From positions 122,475,701 to 122,539,700 of the forward strand of contig CM046444.1 in assembly GCA_025506515.1 (NCBI GenBank): DNA of 64,000 nt, written 5' to 3'. The DNA comes from Flaveria trinervia. Its lineage: Eukaryota; Streptophyta; Magnoliopsida; Asterales; Asteraceae. Under the pieces are notes generated by a model, which saw only the letters and a list, made by a program, of their open reading frames with translations, did no database searches and was not told the origin of the DNA. Shown here piece after piece: positions 24,986 to 37,951 of the stretch. A program made the position numbers and the translations under genes. Positions within the stretch are counted from its first letter, which is position 1, and every line of letters starts with the position of its first letter.

Positions 24986-27543
24986 TCCAGCAGCCTAATC
25001 TAAAAGTTAATTTTATTATGATTTATATATACAAAATAATCAAGAGATTTGATTGGCATGAAAATAAGAGATGATGTGTTTATAAAGAAAATCTAATATT
25101 AATGCTTAGAACGATTAAGAAATCCCGTGGCTTGAAACTCACCCAAAAATACTAAAAAAAGGTTCGTCCGTTGTGGTAGATGATCTGAGCTTGAACCAAC
25201 GTAAAAGAAAATCTAACAAAATAAACGACCCGGCTTGTTAAGCAAGAAGCTAACTTGAGCTTTTTACTAAAAAAGTTTAAGCTCAAATTTCAATTTGTCA
25301 AAAGTAAACAAGATGGGCCAAGCTTCGAGCTCGAGCTCGAGTTAAAAGTGGCTTAGTTCGGCTTGGTAAGCAAGTCTACTAATACCACTAATATGTTTTA
25401 ATACTTTATTAAGTTTTACAATAAACATGCTGTACATAACCATTATCTTCCTCAATCTTCCATTTGATTTTATCATTTGTTTCGTATTTGTTATATTGAT
25501 TTTAAATCTTCAGATTAGGGCTCTCAATCATTTCATTTATTTCCAACATACCCTATATTTGTTTCTCCATATAAAAATATATTTTATTTAATATTAACTT
25601 TTCCATATTCAATCCATAATGAGTTTCTAAGTTTTATGATTAGATTTCATTAATTTTCATTTCATGTCATGTTGTAATGTTTTGATGAAGGGTGTTCATA
25701 AACCACTGAAACGCGCTTAGCCTTTCAAACCGAAGTACATAGGTAAGTTCCGTTCAATATTGGGTGTTTTGATTTAGTCATTAAGATCTTCTTAGATATG
25801 AAAGAAATATAGCTAGATTTATGTTTGTAGAATTTGCAATAACTATATTGTTTTATTTGTGTTTTCAACATTTATTTCTTAGATGCATTAGAACAAATAT
25901 GCCAATTAAAGAAGCCAACTTTCTTTTTGTATAATAATTTGTCTCATTAAGAGAGAAAGGAAGAAGCACTATGAAATTGGATTATTTGTCACAAGATGTT
26001 TATATCAAAGCCCAAGTGAATAGATTGCTATGAGATAAAGTAGCATGCACTTAGAATTACTTTTTAAGGGAATCTTCTTCAAGATGGGGTTGACTTGTTT
26101 CATGTTCATTGTATTTTCATATAATATCTTGTTATTTCATTTCATAACTTATATCCTTATGCACGTGCTAATTTTAAATAGTTTATTTACTTATTATAGT
26201 CTCAACAGTTGAGTTAATTGCTTCATCGTCACTTTCTTGTTCAAGATGAGTACCTACTTGATCAACTAGTGTGAGAATTACAAGGAAGCCAACTTTCTTT
26301 AAAGTTTTATATTTGTAAAGCAGAACATGATGATAGAAGTGGTAAAAACATATTTTTAAAAATGAAAAAATGTGTATTCAAGCTGAGTCTTAGGAAAAAC
26401 AGAAAAGTAAAGAATATAATATAATCGGTTTTTAATAGTTTGGTTAGTTCAACGGCACACAACTACGTGTGTGGTTTGTTTCAAGGGTCGTGATGGTTCA
26501 GGCGGTTAGTTGCACGTATTGAGAATTGTGTTTATCACAAAATGATGGCTCAAAGGATCATGCCTTTCGATTGAATATTTCCAATGGACTATTGTGATAT
26601 TTTTAAAGGTGCATAATTAAAGGGATTTCGCGACTATTTAAAATGTCATAAAGACCCATATATATATATATATATGAGAGCGAACATAATACAATTATAC
26701 AACATTATGTTAGCATCCAACATATTTTCCATTTAGTTGAAATATTTGAAAACTCAATATGTCTAGACGGTTTATATATCTCTAAAGTGATTCAGAAGAA
26801 ACTCAAAAACACATTATTCGATGAAGGCGAATTGGTTTAAGAACATAGATTACCTGCCTAATACTAATAAGTTGAAGTTTTGATTGTTGTTTTTATTTAT
26901 TTTAACCATTTTTCGTAAAGAAAATGAAAATAGAAGTTACAAGTAATGGTGGGTTATATTTACAATAGTGGGAGTGAAGGGTGCCTCAGCATGAGATCGC
27001 TACCTTATTTCGCTTATTTTTATCTCAAGAAATGACATCAAAACGTTGATCCTATTATAACCAAACAACTAAACTCGCGTAAATGTGAGAGTAAAGTTTT
27101 ATGAAGGTGTTTTTCAATAGCATTAGCTCATTCTTATAACTTATTATTCAATGTTCACTCACTATAAAGTTCACTCATGCCTTCTCTTTTATATTTCATT
27201 TTAAGAGCTCGAGTTTAAGTATCAATATTACTATTTTAATCTATTACAAAACCCTCACTAAAAAAACACAAACTACATATAAAATATTACTATGTTGAAA
27301 AATCATATTTCATAAGATTTTTTTACAATTATTACTACTATCTTTTGTTTATTGAACAAGACAAAGATGATCTCATGAGTGTACTTATCTTCTTCACATG
27401 ATGGAGCTAAAAGAAATCATTGTTTAATTGCAAACATCACAAACATGGCCATTAGGTTAACCACAACTATAATGGCAATACCACTCTAGTAGCCCATCCA
27501 ATAAACACACTTTAAACTATATACTATTCCCCCCTTTTTGGCT

Positions 27544-27551
27544 TATAAATA
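27544..27551 (+). promoter_or_regulatory. TATA box of the peroxidase gene
   Basis: TATAAATA located 82 bp before the ATG at 27626, leaving a leader of about 50 bp rich in CATCATT and AAAC words, typical for a plant gene. Confidence 0.7.
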
Positions 27552-27625
27552 GTCACCATACATCCATCATTAATCTTAACAAAAACCTTATTCTTCTCAA
27601 ACTATCATCATCCATTTAAACCAAT

Positions 27626-29866
27626 ATGAATCAAAAGAATACCATTATCATTTTCTTGACTTTCCTTGCATTTCATATAGTTAATGGGAGTAATGGCCAA
27701 CTTAATTACTACTACTATTATTCATCATGTCCCAACTTACAAATGATTGTTAAGTATGGTGTTTGGGCAGCCATGAAGAACGACACTAGGGTTGCTGCGT
27801 CTCTTCTTCGTCTTCAATTCCATGATTGTTTTGTTAATGTAATTATTTGTCAGTTCGTTTAAGTTTAATGTTCTTTCATACAAACAAGGGTGTGAATTTT
27901 AACATGACATCGTAACAGGACAAGAATCTACCATGTGGGTTTTGGTTTAGTGTGCTCGGGTCATTTTTTGGTGATTGTCCTGTTTAAATTTACATGTTAA
28001 AAAACCCTATTTTTATAATTTGCAAAACATATTTTTTATGTTATAACTTGAAAGGACAGAGGTATTAACATAAATTTTTATGTTTTAAATTAATTATCTA
28101 CATTTATTTATTTATTTATTTTTGTAAATTTATAAATTTATAGACTAATACACAAGGAAAGGTGGATTAGACCGGTCATGTTCACAACAACACGCAAATA
28201 TTCGAGTCTTGTTTAGGTGCATGTTTTTGATATGGTTTTTGAGTTTGTGTTGTGTTTGGTTTCACCCATCAACCTGTGAACAATAATACGTAACACCCCT
28301 ACTTACACCGTTGTTTTTAAGTAAAATTATTTATTTGCATATTGTTTGTTAAGTAAAGAACTTTAAATGTTTGTTCAAGAATCGAGATAGCTTAGCTTAT
28401 TACACTAATAAAACAAGTTATTATTGTATTAAACAATAATAATAAGATTGTTTGCTATTTTGGTTTTAGGGTTGTGACGGTTCTGTGCTTTTGGATGATA
28501 CCAAAACCTTCACGGGAGAAAAGAATGCAGGCCCGAATCGTAATTCGGTTCGTGGGTTTGAAGTTATCGACGACATAAAAGCTGATGTCGAAAAGGCTTG
28601 TCCGTTGACTGTTTCGTGTGTTGACATTTTGACTCTTGCAGCTCGCGAAGCCGTTGTTTTGGTATTATAAATTTAAACTTTTACGATAGTTTTTTCTTAC
28701 TTTATTTCAGGTAACATATTAAAACAAGTTCTACTTGAAACAAGTTGCTCTTAGAATGACTTGAAACATGTTAGGTTGGGTTATCAAGCATACACTTTTA
28801 CATTAATTTTTTAAATAAGAATATAATTAATTAATGATGATTAGTTCGTTATAAAAATTATTATAACAATCATCTAAACCTTTAAAAAAAACTCTTAATA
28901 TACGAAGTTATTTTTATTCATTAATAAATAATGTAGGCTACTTCCAACCCGTTCAACCATTTAACATGTTCCTTTTACCACAAGAAAATTTATATTTAAC
29001 CGTTAGATGACACACAACAAAAATCAACCCATTTACAAGTAAATTGACCAAAATTATCACCTTTAAATTGCCGTTATGCTCTTTTTTAAACCAGTTTTAC
29101 AATTTAAAGTTTAATCATACTTATACAGTCAGGAGGACCAAACTGGCCCGTTACACTAGGCCGTCGAGACGGGCTGACAGCAGACCCGAACGCAGCAAAC
29201 ACGAACCTACCAACACCCTTCGAGCCACTAGCAAACATCACCGCTAAATTTGCAGCAGTAGGGCTTGATTTGAGGGATGTTGTGGCTCTCTCAGGTACTA
29301 GCATTCAAAGCGTTTTCATAAATTTTAAGTTTACTGACCGTTAGAAATAAAACATAACTCGAACCAACTCATTCATAAGTAAAAGGGTCGATATAACAAT
29401 GTGGAGTTTGTTCTTTTGCATCATAAAGATGGGTTCTTTTTCATGTCTCATAGGTGCACACACAATTGGGCTGGCTCAATGCTTCACATTCAAACACCGG
29501 CTATTTGACTTCAAAGGGACCGGTCAACCTGACCCGAAACTTGACCAATCTCTAGCCTCAAGCTTGAAGAGCACATGTCCGAACATTGATAAATCAAACA
29601 CGAACCTGAATTCACTAGACATGGTGACTACATACGCGTTTGATAACGCTTATTATAAAAATTTAGTCAACAATGCTGGATTACTTGAATCTGATCAAGC
29701 ATTGATGAGTGATCCACAGGCTGCTTCGATGGTCAATGATTATAGCGTGTACCCGTATCTTTTTTATAGGGATTTTTCGACATCAATGATGAAACTTGGT
29801 AATATTGGGGTGATTACAGGGTTAAATGGTGAAGTTAGAAAGAAATGTGGTGAGATTAACCATTAA
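27626..29866 (+). CDS. Class III secretory peroxidase
   Basis: Four exons, the classic arrangement: 27626-27838, 28470-28661, 29129-29294, 29454-29866; 327 residues. An N-terminal signal peptide (MNQKNTIIIFLTFLAFHIVN) is followed by a mature start near QLNYYYYYSSCPN. Distal haem site: Arg and His in LLRLQFHDCF. Ca-site and substrate motifs: GCDGSVLLDDT, AGPNRNSVRGFEVID, VSCVDILTLAAREAV, GGPNWPVTLGRRDG. The proximal haem His is in LSGAHTIG, which spans the third splice junction. All eight conserved cysteines are present (SSCPN, HDC, NGC, EKACP, TVSC, AQCF, STCPN, KKCGE). In the family these enzymes use H2O2 to oxidise phenolics in the cell wall (lignin, suberin, crosslinking). LQFHDCF replaces the commoner LHFHDCF; the catalytic residues are unaffected. 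No frameshift or stop. The natural substrate cannot be told from sequence. Confidence 0.95.
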
Positions 29867-32462
29867 GTTAGTTGGTTGTGATGTTGTTAGATGCTTGAGA
29901 ATAATGGTTTGACTTTGACCTTTGTTGTCTGTATAACTTATATGTTGGACCATAATGTAAATTAAGTTGGTTGTGCATTTTATGTTATAACTTAAAAAGC
30001 TAAAAAATTTAATAAATTATTGGGTTTTGTAGTTTAAGAGCAACTATTTTGCATTTGTATTTCTAGTTCAATGATAATGAGTGATGATTTATACTTGAAA
30101 TCTTTTAGGTCTTAGGTTCAAACAAATGATTTTTTCACAATCATGTGTTTTCTTTTTGATAGTGTTTCTGGGTGAATCAGACCTATACTGTCAATATCAT
30201 ATGAACAATTGACATCCCGTTTTAGAAAGACTAACTCAGGTATTGTAGGTAATTTCAATGTCATTAAAAAAAACAATTATGATATGTGTGTTTCATGTAA
30301 ATCAGACCGATCCGCAACATTTACATGTCTAACTCTTCTAGTTATACCACGCAAACCCAACATGTCTAACACCCTAGTAAAATATGCAAGAAAGTAGTTT
30401 ATTTGTTGGTGTGAGGTGGGCTTAGAGAGTTTGACTTTTGTATTGAAATTTTAAAAGGAATAGAGTGATTAGTGAACAAGTATAAACAAACAATGCACAA
30501 GGAGACAAGGTGAACTTCGGTTGAAAATTAACAGAAAAGAAAAGTACAATTTTGAAAAGGGAAAAGAAGTTGAACAAGAAACAACAAAATAGTCAAGGGG
30601 GGCATTTTGCCAACTATTATTAAGTTGAGGGGGATAAAGTGTGATATAAATCAAAAGTTTGGTGGTACTAGCCAGTGGCCACAGAAGCCAAGGTACAGGC
30701 TCAATTGACAAATTGGCTTTCTTGTCTTTAAAGTGTACTCACAAAGATTCTTGCAGCTGCTTCACATCTCTGACTTGTTGAAAGGAGAATATTTAATTTT
30801 TTAAAATTTTTAAAAAGTCAAAAAAAATAAAATAAATAAAGAACATCATATCCTGATGATGATAAGAAAGCATAGAATGGGTTGGGACACATGTGTTATA
30901 CAATTTTAAAAAACTCAAAAAGCCAAGGTAATATATAATAATGTTTAATGTAATTTTATTGAATGTATTAAAATCATAGAATGGGTTGGGACACATATGT
31001 TATGTAACTTAAAGGGTCCTGATGATGATAAGAAAGCATCATATCCCATAATAATGTGTACATAGATTACTAATTAAATTGTGATAGAGAAACATGACAG
31101 GAATAATTTCCAAATATAAGGGAAAAGAATAAATGTTTCTTTGTTTTCTCTTCTATATAAGATACCCTACACACCTATATCATTAACACAGCAATGAAGA
31201 GTTGAATCAAAGAGAGTAATTGACTAAAAAAGTCAAAATAACTTTAATTGATTTCATGCATCTCACCATTTACTAAGGTTTTTTTGAATTTTTGAAAGGG
31301 TGGTTTAATAGTTTGATTTTAACTATTTAGCGGTTTGAACCAATTCTTTTAAATTATTAGTTTGCAGTAAAAATATAAAGATAGTGTGTGTGTATATATA
31401 TATAATACATATATATAACAGTATATCAAAAGAAAGAAAAGAAACTTTAAAAAAAAAATCATATTGAGCAGTTCAACTTACATGGTTAATTTCACGTTCT
31501 AAACCATTAATCGAATCGTTAAACTGTCAAAATCAAACTGTAAACTGAACAACATTACATAACATTCCTTCCTCACGCTCTCTCTCTCTCTCTCTCCTCT
31601 CAAAAACATATAATAGCATTCTTCCATACAAACGTCGTCACACAGACAGTCTTCTCTAGCGTTGCTCTTCCAATGAAATGGTCCACGCACTTCACGGGAC
31701 ATCATGTGCTAACATTAGAGATGGTCTTTAACACTCTGCATAAGTCTCAAATTAGCCCATATGTAGTCAAGAAATGAGTATTTGTGCACCCCCAAATTAC
31801 TCTTCATATCACCATTCAAACTGTCCCATAAGATGTCCTTTAGATGCCCCCACTTCACCACTTTTCTTGACTCTCCCACCACCCCTGCCCCTGCCCCTAC
31901 CCTCAAACATTCAATTTCTGCATTTCTCTCGAAATTTATGGGACATTTAACACGCACAAAAGTGAAAGATTTATGAAGCACCACTTACTGGTTCTTGATT
32001 CAGCTGAAACCCCAATATGGTTTCCTTGATTCAGCTCCATATTCTCCATTTTCATTGGTATTTTCCACACACAATCACTCAGTTTCAAGATTCTAGAAAA
32101 CCCAATTTCATACTTCATTCTGAAAGTTTGTAGAATTTGGTTTCTTGATTCATACCTGTGTTCTGTTGAAGATTCTTGAAAACCCACTTGCGTTTCTTGA
32201 TTTCACCTTCATTTTCTTTGTGATTTCTGAACAATTCATCACAACCCATTTGGATTTTCATTAATTCAGCTCATAATTGCATAAATTCTCAGTCCTTTAA
32301 TTTGGGTTTCTTGATTTCATTCTGATAAAAAAATTCTTGAAACCCTAATTTCTTTTTCTTAATTTTGCTCATAATCATCTAATAATTTCCTCATTCTCCA
32401 CACCCAATGTGTGGGGTTGTTTGATTCACCTTCCAAAAAGCTTGCATTTTTAAAGATTAATA
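29867..32462. other. Intergenic region and long 5' leader of the membrane-protein gene
   Basis: Peroxidase 3' UTR, then A/T-rich sequence with a GGGTTGGGACACAT string repeated near 30878 and 30982. From about 31780 to 32460 the plus strand becomes pyrimidine-rich with repeated TTCTTGATTCA and TTTCTTGATT words and a GAAACCCTAA telo-box near 32340, suggesting a long 5' UTR or promoter of the next gene. A CT microsatellite is at about 31578-31595. Confidence 0.55.
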
Positions 32463-32909
32463 ATGATGTCATCAACTCCGGCGGTGGATCCGTCGCAACA
32501 ACCGCCGCCGTTCCCGCCGGTGATCCAACAACAGCCCTACAAACCTCACTCCGGCGACGACTCAGTGGGGCCAGTGATCGGAGCTCTGGCGGCGATAATG
32601 GTGTTGGGTGCGGTGGCGGTGATGATCGGCCGCCTGTGCTCCGGCCGGCGAGTGATGGGTCACTTGCAATACGACTTTGAAGGGTGGGTGGAGACCAAAT
32701 GTTCAACGTGTATCGACGGTAGGATGGGCCCTCCGCCGCGGCGGGAGGCGGTGCCGGTGGTGGTGGTGGTGGAGAACGGTGGGAGCAATGTGTCGTCGGA
32801 GGCTGCCGCCGTGGAGTCGCCGGAGGTGACGGCGGAGGAAGTGCCACCACATGTGGAAGAAGTGTCAAATCATCAGCATTCACAAGAAGATAGTAGACGT
32901 GAGAATTGA
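32463..32909 (+). CDS. Small plant protein with one membrane segment, unknown function
   Basis: Single exon, 148 residues, much richer in GC than its surroundings. It begins MMSSTPAVDPSQQPPPFPPV (proline-rich), followed by a hydrophobic helix (VGPVIGALAAIMVLGAVAVM) at about residues 35-56. Then comes a short basic and Cys-containing conserved core (GRLCSGRRVMGHLQYDFEGW, VETKCSTCIDG), and a low-complexity Val/Glu/Pro tail. The core resembles a family of short plant proteins with one transmembrane helix and no assigned biochemical role. The orientation is probably a short lumenal or external N-terminus with the basic core in the cytosol (positive-inside). An overlapping 221-codon minus-strand frame is judged a shadow of this GC-rich sequence. 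A second ATG is at 32466. Confidence 0.75.
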   Translation: MMSSTPAVDPSQQPPPFPPVIQQQPYKPHSGDDSVGPVIGALAAIMVLGAVAVMIGRLCSGRRVMGHLQYDFEGWVETKCSTCIDGRMGPPPRREAVPVVVVVENGGSNVSSEAAAVESPEVTAEEVPPHVEEVSNHQHSQEDSRREN

Positions 32910-35831
32910 GATTGTGGTTATTGGTTGGTTGTATTAAGTAAGATCTTGATTGAATTTTAATTGGATTGTTTTGGATTGATTTAACTTTGAACAAATTTCT
33001 TATTATTTTTGTGAGGTATTGCATTTGATTTATTATACTGTATAGGATCTTATTTCAATCATAGAATTAGGGCCCCTTTGGCCTAAAAGTATTCTGATAT
33101 GTACAATATATGAAAAAAAGGAAAACTAAGTGTTGTTATTAGCAGTGAAGGAAATAATAGTGATGAAGCAACAATAAAACCAGAATACATTCAAGAGGTC
33201 AGGATATATATATATAGAAATAAGAAAAGAAAAAAGCCTCAGGAAGCACCCCTCATTTTTGGGTAAAATGGGTAAACCAAGAAAACTCATCTCTTGAATA
33301 CCACTTCATGTGCTCTAAGGTGAAGGGTTTATGTCTCATAATGGACTATTGTATAGGATTGTTGTTAAGAATATAAGATATTATTTCACGAGAAAAATAA
33401 GTAAGATGAGATAGGGATGGTACATTATGAGTAAAAGCTTCATAAATATTGTAATTTTAATTATGAAAGATTAATATAATTTTATAAAAGATAATTGAAT
33501 TTTATTTTTTCAACAAACCTTTAGTTGTTTTAGTAACATTGAACCCAAAAAAAGGTTTACAAAAGGAGGTAAACTAGAGAAAAAAAAGTATTAGAGAAAA
33601 CAAGAGCTTCAATGTCATGCAACCTTATGTCCATTTATGTCTATCACATTAATTGTTGTCAATTTACCTTGCACAAAAATTTTGTAACAATAATAGTCCA
33701 AGCTATCAAGGTTTCACTGAAATTCACAAAACTTAAATCTTCTCCCACCTCCCCTGCATTTCTTATTATTTTACAGTTCAGTAATGGTTCAATCTAGTTA
33801 CGATTTCTTTTATGCCTACTATCATAACAAAAAACTACCATCACAAAAGAACAGAGAATAAAAAAACAAACACATGATTCACATGATGCCTAAGACACAT
33901 GGCATCCAATAAACAAAATTATAGCAAAGCATCCTTAGCATTTGAAAAGATAAAACTCTAGCATCATAACAAAAGAAAAACCAGAAAATGACAATCATGA
34001 TGACCAGACCATAACGATACAACCCTTAGCACCAACTGAATCTCCAAACGAAAGCAGTATGATTGGAGCGTCAATATGCGTGTAGGCTTTACACATGAAG
34101 AGCAAATTGCATAGAATAAAGGAGTTGCAACAATAAAAGACTACGTTGCTAAGAATATTCTAATTTTCACTTATATTTAATGTTGCTAACACAAACATGA
34201 ATGAGATTAAAAAAACAAGTTGTCACAAACAAGATTCACTAAACAGATCTACTAACATGGTTAACCATGTAAGACTGATAAAGACAACCTACATAGTTTG
34301 CAAAATGTGAGTAAGTGTATGCTTCTTCTACCTCAAAACTACCATAAATTATATCATTCGAGTACCAATAACCTAGGAAGCACAAACAAATAGAAATGGT
34401 AGAAATATGGCCGTCATCTTCAGCAAAATTATGTGGGTCATTAAGCGACTAAACTCTTAAAATAAGAAAAATGTTTTAAGCATCATACTAATCAACCAAT
34501 ACTAATAAAAAATGAAATTAAACTAGAGTCTAGATTTAAGTAGAAAAATAAGACTAAACCAGAAAAAAATAAAAAGTACCATAAAAAAACACGTACTTCA
34601 AAGTCATTCATACTTATGTGGCATTCTAAAATGGAACATAATCCCAAACAATTTTCAACTCTTAAACAAGTATACTTGCAAAGCTGTAAATAAATAACAA
34701 ACCTGATACACAAAGCTTCTGTAAAGTTTAGATATATGTCTATGCTAATAACGGGGAATCTAGAATAAAAACATTTATAATGCAAGCTTACAGACAAAAG
34801 GAATTGAGAATCAAAAAATGCAGGAAACGGAAGCCAATGTGAAAAAACAAGTGATGCGTGCAAACATAAATTTTGTGTCCTTAATTCACATTATGATCGC
34901 ACATTTCAATTTAATGAGAAAACTTAACGGCCAGGGACTTGTTTTAATTATTCAAGAAACCGAGAATTACAACAGAAAGACGAATTATGACCACATGTGA
35001 AAGCCTACAAACAAAAGTCATAACAACATAAATAGCAATAGTTGCTGAACACGTAATTACTTACCGCAACCAAGCCTGATGTTGAAAAGATTTACAAAAG
35101 GCAGATCACAACAAACCAGGAAGACTAATCGCCAAATCAAGGTACAATTTCTTTTACACCTATTAGCAAAAGAGCAAAATAAAATATACAGTCATAAAGA
35201 TATGCCCAAAACCAAAAATTGCCAGAAAGGAAATGATCATAGGAAAGAATTAAAAGAGAACATGACAAATAGTCCCATCAAACCCACTTAACAAAAGCAG
35301 AGAAAACCTACAAAACATACTTGTGTCATTGTGTCAACACTTGTGGCACCCTTGGTACCATACACGTGCTGAATAAACAGAAAACACAAACATTAAAACG
35401 TGATCAAAAAAACAATAACATAAAACTAATCAGAAAACTGGGTGTTCATAAAACACATGATCATACAGTAAACAGCAAACACAAACAGCAACAGGTGTTG
35501 AACATCTGGTTAGTTAAACATAAAACTAATCCACAAATAGAACACAAGGAAATAACCTATATCAAACTTTAAGGCACAAATAGAACACATACATTCAGAA
35601 ACAATGGAACTCATATAAAGAGTTTAAAACAATTAACAGCAATGTAGACGAAGCCCATGGTTGTATAGGTGTGCGTGACACGGGAACAACAAAATATTGA
35701 CTACATATCATTTTATTGTCTATAAAAGTTAGTGATACCGTTGCTTTCATATTTTAATAATCGTTTTACAATATACTTTTACACAAATAGTAATAATAAT
35801 ACAATTCTGATTCCCTCCGACTTAAACAAAC

Positions 35832-36024
35832 TATTGATACAACTGATTATACAGTTTTAACGAATCAGTATTTTAATAATAGAATCTGATACAAGGAAAT
35901 AGTAAAATATGAAATAACAAACATATGAACCAAATAAAAGTATTGATACAACTACAACTGATCATACAGTTTTAACGAATCAGTAGTTCAATAATAGAAT
36001 TTGATTGATGAAATAGTAAAGTAC
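35832..36024. repeat. Imperfect tandem duplication, about 100-bp unit
   Basis: Two copies share TATTGATACAACTG, ATACAGTTTTAACGAATCAG and AATAATAGAAT followed by GAAATAGTAAA. The first runs about 35832-35912 and the second about 35940-36024. No coding content. Confidence 0.75.
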
Positions 36025-36399
36025 CAAAGAAGATATAATTTCTGTTCATCTTCCTCGTTTTTAGTACCGATCAGGTTCAGTCGCATTTTGTAGAAATTAT
36101 TGGAAATATACCTAAGATCGAAGTGGTGGTGTGATTGCAGTGAATTGATCGGAGGTCGTCGATTTCGCCAGAATGTATGGATTTGACATAGCAACTTATA
36201 ATGTTTTATTTTTTAATTTTTTTAGCTCCTGACATTAACTCTGTTATTTTTTTTTTCTATTAAATGTAATGATTTTTTGATCATTATCAACCTTAGGGAC
36301 TATTTATGTAAATATTAAATACTTAGGGTTATATATGTACATTTTCAAATTGCCAATACAACCACCATACACCATTACTACTTAACATAACTCCTTACT

Positions 36400-36660
36400 A
36401 TGTAACACGGGCTCAGTCCATGAAAATTATCATTCGCCAACGACGAAACAAGTTCGTCGTAATCGACAGTAGCGATCCCGTGTAGGATAATATCCGACGG
36501 AAATAACCCATTTCCACCCTTTCCACCGTCGTCAAATCCCCGGGTCCGGTGGAAATTGCAAAAAAGCATAAAATAAGATTCGCATAGCATGGAGGGAGGA
36601 AGGTGCATGCATTCGGGTCGGGTGGGTCTTCATGATCCCCCGGCCCATGGATCATCACAC
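36400..36660 (-). other. GC-richer island with overlapping short ORFs, unassigned
   Basis: Two minus-strand frames overlap here: 76 codons (36608-36378, containing GFDDGGKGGNGLFPSDI) and 81 codons (36658-36413). Base composition differs sharply from the flanks, as for a gene or transposon fragment. I recognise neither product and see no clear splice partners. Possibly a remnant of a 5' exon. Confidence 0.3.
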
Positions 36661-37741
36661 TTTTAAGCCCATTTTATCTTGTTTTCAGCCCATATTAGCA
36701 GTTCAATTCAGCCAGTCCACTCATATGTTTTGGTCCAGACATCAAGCCCATTATACTTGATCTTGATATCAAGGTTGGTGGATTTTATTTAATTATTTAA
36801 CAGATTTGTTGTTTAGATGTTGCTTTTTAACGGTTTTGATTTTTAATATAAACTTCACAAACGATAAAGATCCGTTCCGGAGTTGGTTTCTTAATGGTGT
36901 TAATTTTTTTCTAACGTTTAAATGTTTTACTTTAATCTACAATTTTATTTAAAATCGAGTCATGTTTATGCCGCAACGCACGAAGCAAGCCATAATATAT
37001 GCGTCGTGAATTGACATACTTATTTTTATTAACGTTTTGTTGTCACACTTTTAATGGTTCAATGTCGCCGCCATAGCGCGCATACTTGTAGTAGTTATTG
37101 TCTTGTTTCATAACATAACGTTATTGAATGAGAAGCATGTATCTCGTAGGGGTGGTAAACGAGTAGACCAAGAATTCGTCTAAGCTCGAGTTGGATTCAG
37201 TTTACTAGCTCAAGCTCAACTCAGCTCATTTCAAATTTGATATCTAATGCTCAAGCTTAATTGTTTAATTATCTTAATCATGTGCATATATAAGCATATG
37301 TAACTTAATTTCATATATTACACTTTTGAAACGTCATTATCATTCGATGATATTTATTCTACACACCTATATATTTAATTATTTTATTTTTCTACACGTA
37401 TAATTACATACATACATATTCATTTTTAACTGATTATATATATATACACACACACACAACAATATATACGCTTGTAATAGGTTAGAATTTTTGTATTACA
37501 CGGCTTGAGTTCATATAATCGGGATAAGAGACTCAACGATTTAGTTATTTATTAGGTTAGATATATGAATATTTTGTATTGAAAACTAAAAAACCACCAA
37601 TCAAACATATAATTATATAAACCTGAGCCATTCCAAACAAATGAAATAAATATCTAGGTAAAGAAATGCATATTTGTGTATCATTGATTAATACAAAATT
37701 ATTTTTCAAACATTACAAAAGAAATGAAGAATAATGCATCT

Positions 37742-37951
37742 TTATTCTTTAGGGACGTAGTATTTAAGAATGACAGCGATGCATTTGTACCAAAACATCA
37801 TTGAAACGACCACATTCCAAGCCAACGGGACTCTTGTCTCCGGCATGACGGCATCCACAATGTTAACTCTTATATATATACAAGTTGTGTTAAACATCTT
37901 GTGTTGCAGCGGGGGTGTAAAATCATGGCAATTAGCACCAATAACACACAA
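37742..37951 (-). CDS. Unassigned 69-codon ORF
   Basis: Minus-strand frame starting MCVIGANCHDFTPPLQHK and ending in a hydrophobic segment and AVILKYYVPKE. The right part contains VDAVMPETRVPLAWNVVVSM, of more coding-like composition than its neighbourhood. A second minus frame (38073-37870) overlaps it upstream. Not recognised; it may be the last exon of a decayed gene. Low confidence. Confidence 0.2.
   Translation of the reverse strand: MCVIGANCHDFTPPLQHKMFNTTCIYIRVNIVDAVMPETRVPLAWNVVVSMMFWYKCIAVILKYYVPKE

Larger units (their letters stand above)
22070..27543. other. 5.4-kb intergenic region, no gene seen
   Basis: Contains the HHO 3' UTR, a pair of 24-bp direct repeats (GGAGCGATGTTGAACATGAC...) near 22899 and 22940, a possible SINE near 24475-24620, a GGCCCA-rich patch near 24875-24985 and a GAGCTCGAGCTCGAG patch near 25325-25345. 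ORFs such as 22999-23355 have no family support and biased composition. Confidence 0.6.

Noticed and set aside
32359..33024. 221-codon minus-strand ORF opposite the membrane-protein gene
   Set aside because: It is a GC-rich antisense shadow: low-complexity Pro/Ser/Arg, no family, and the plus-strand frame has a proper membrane helix and conserved core.
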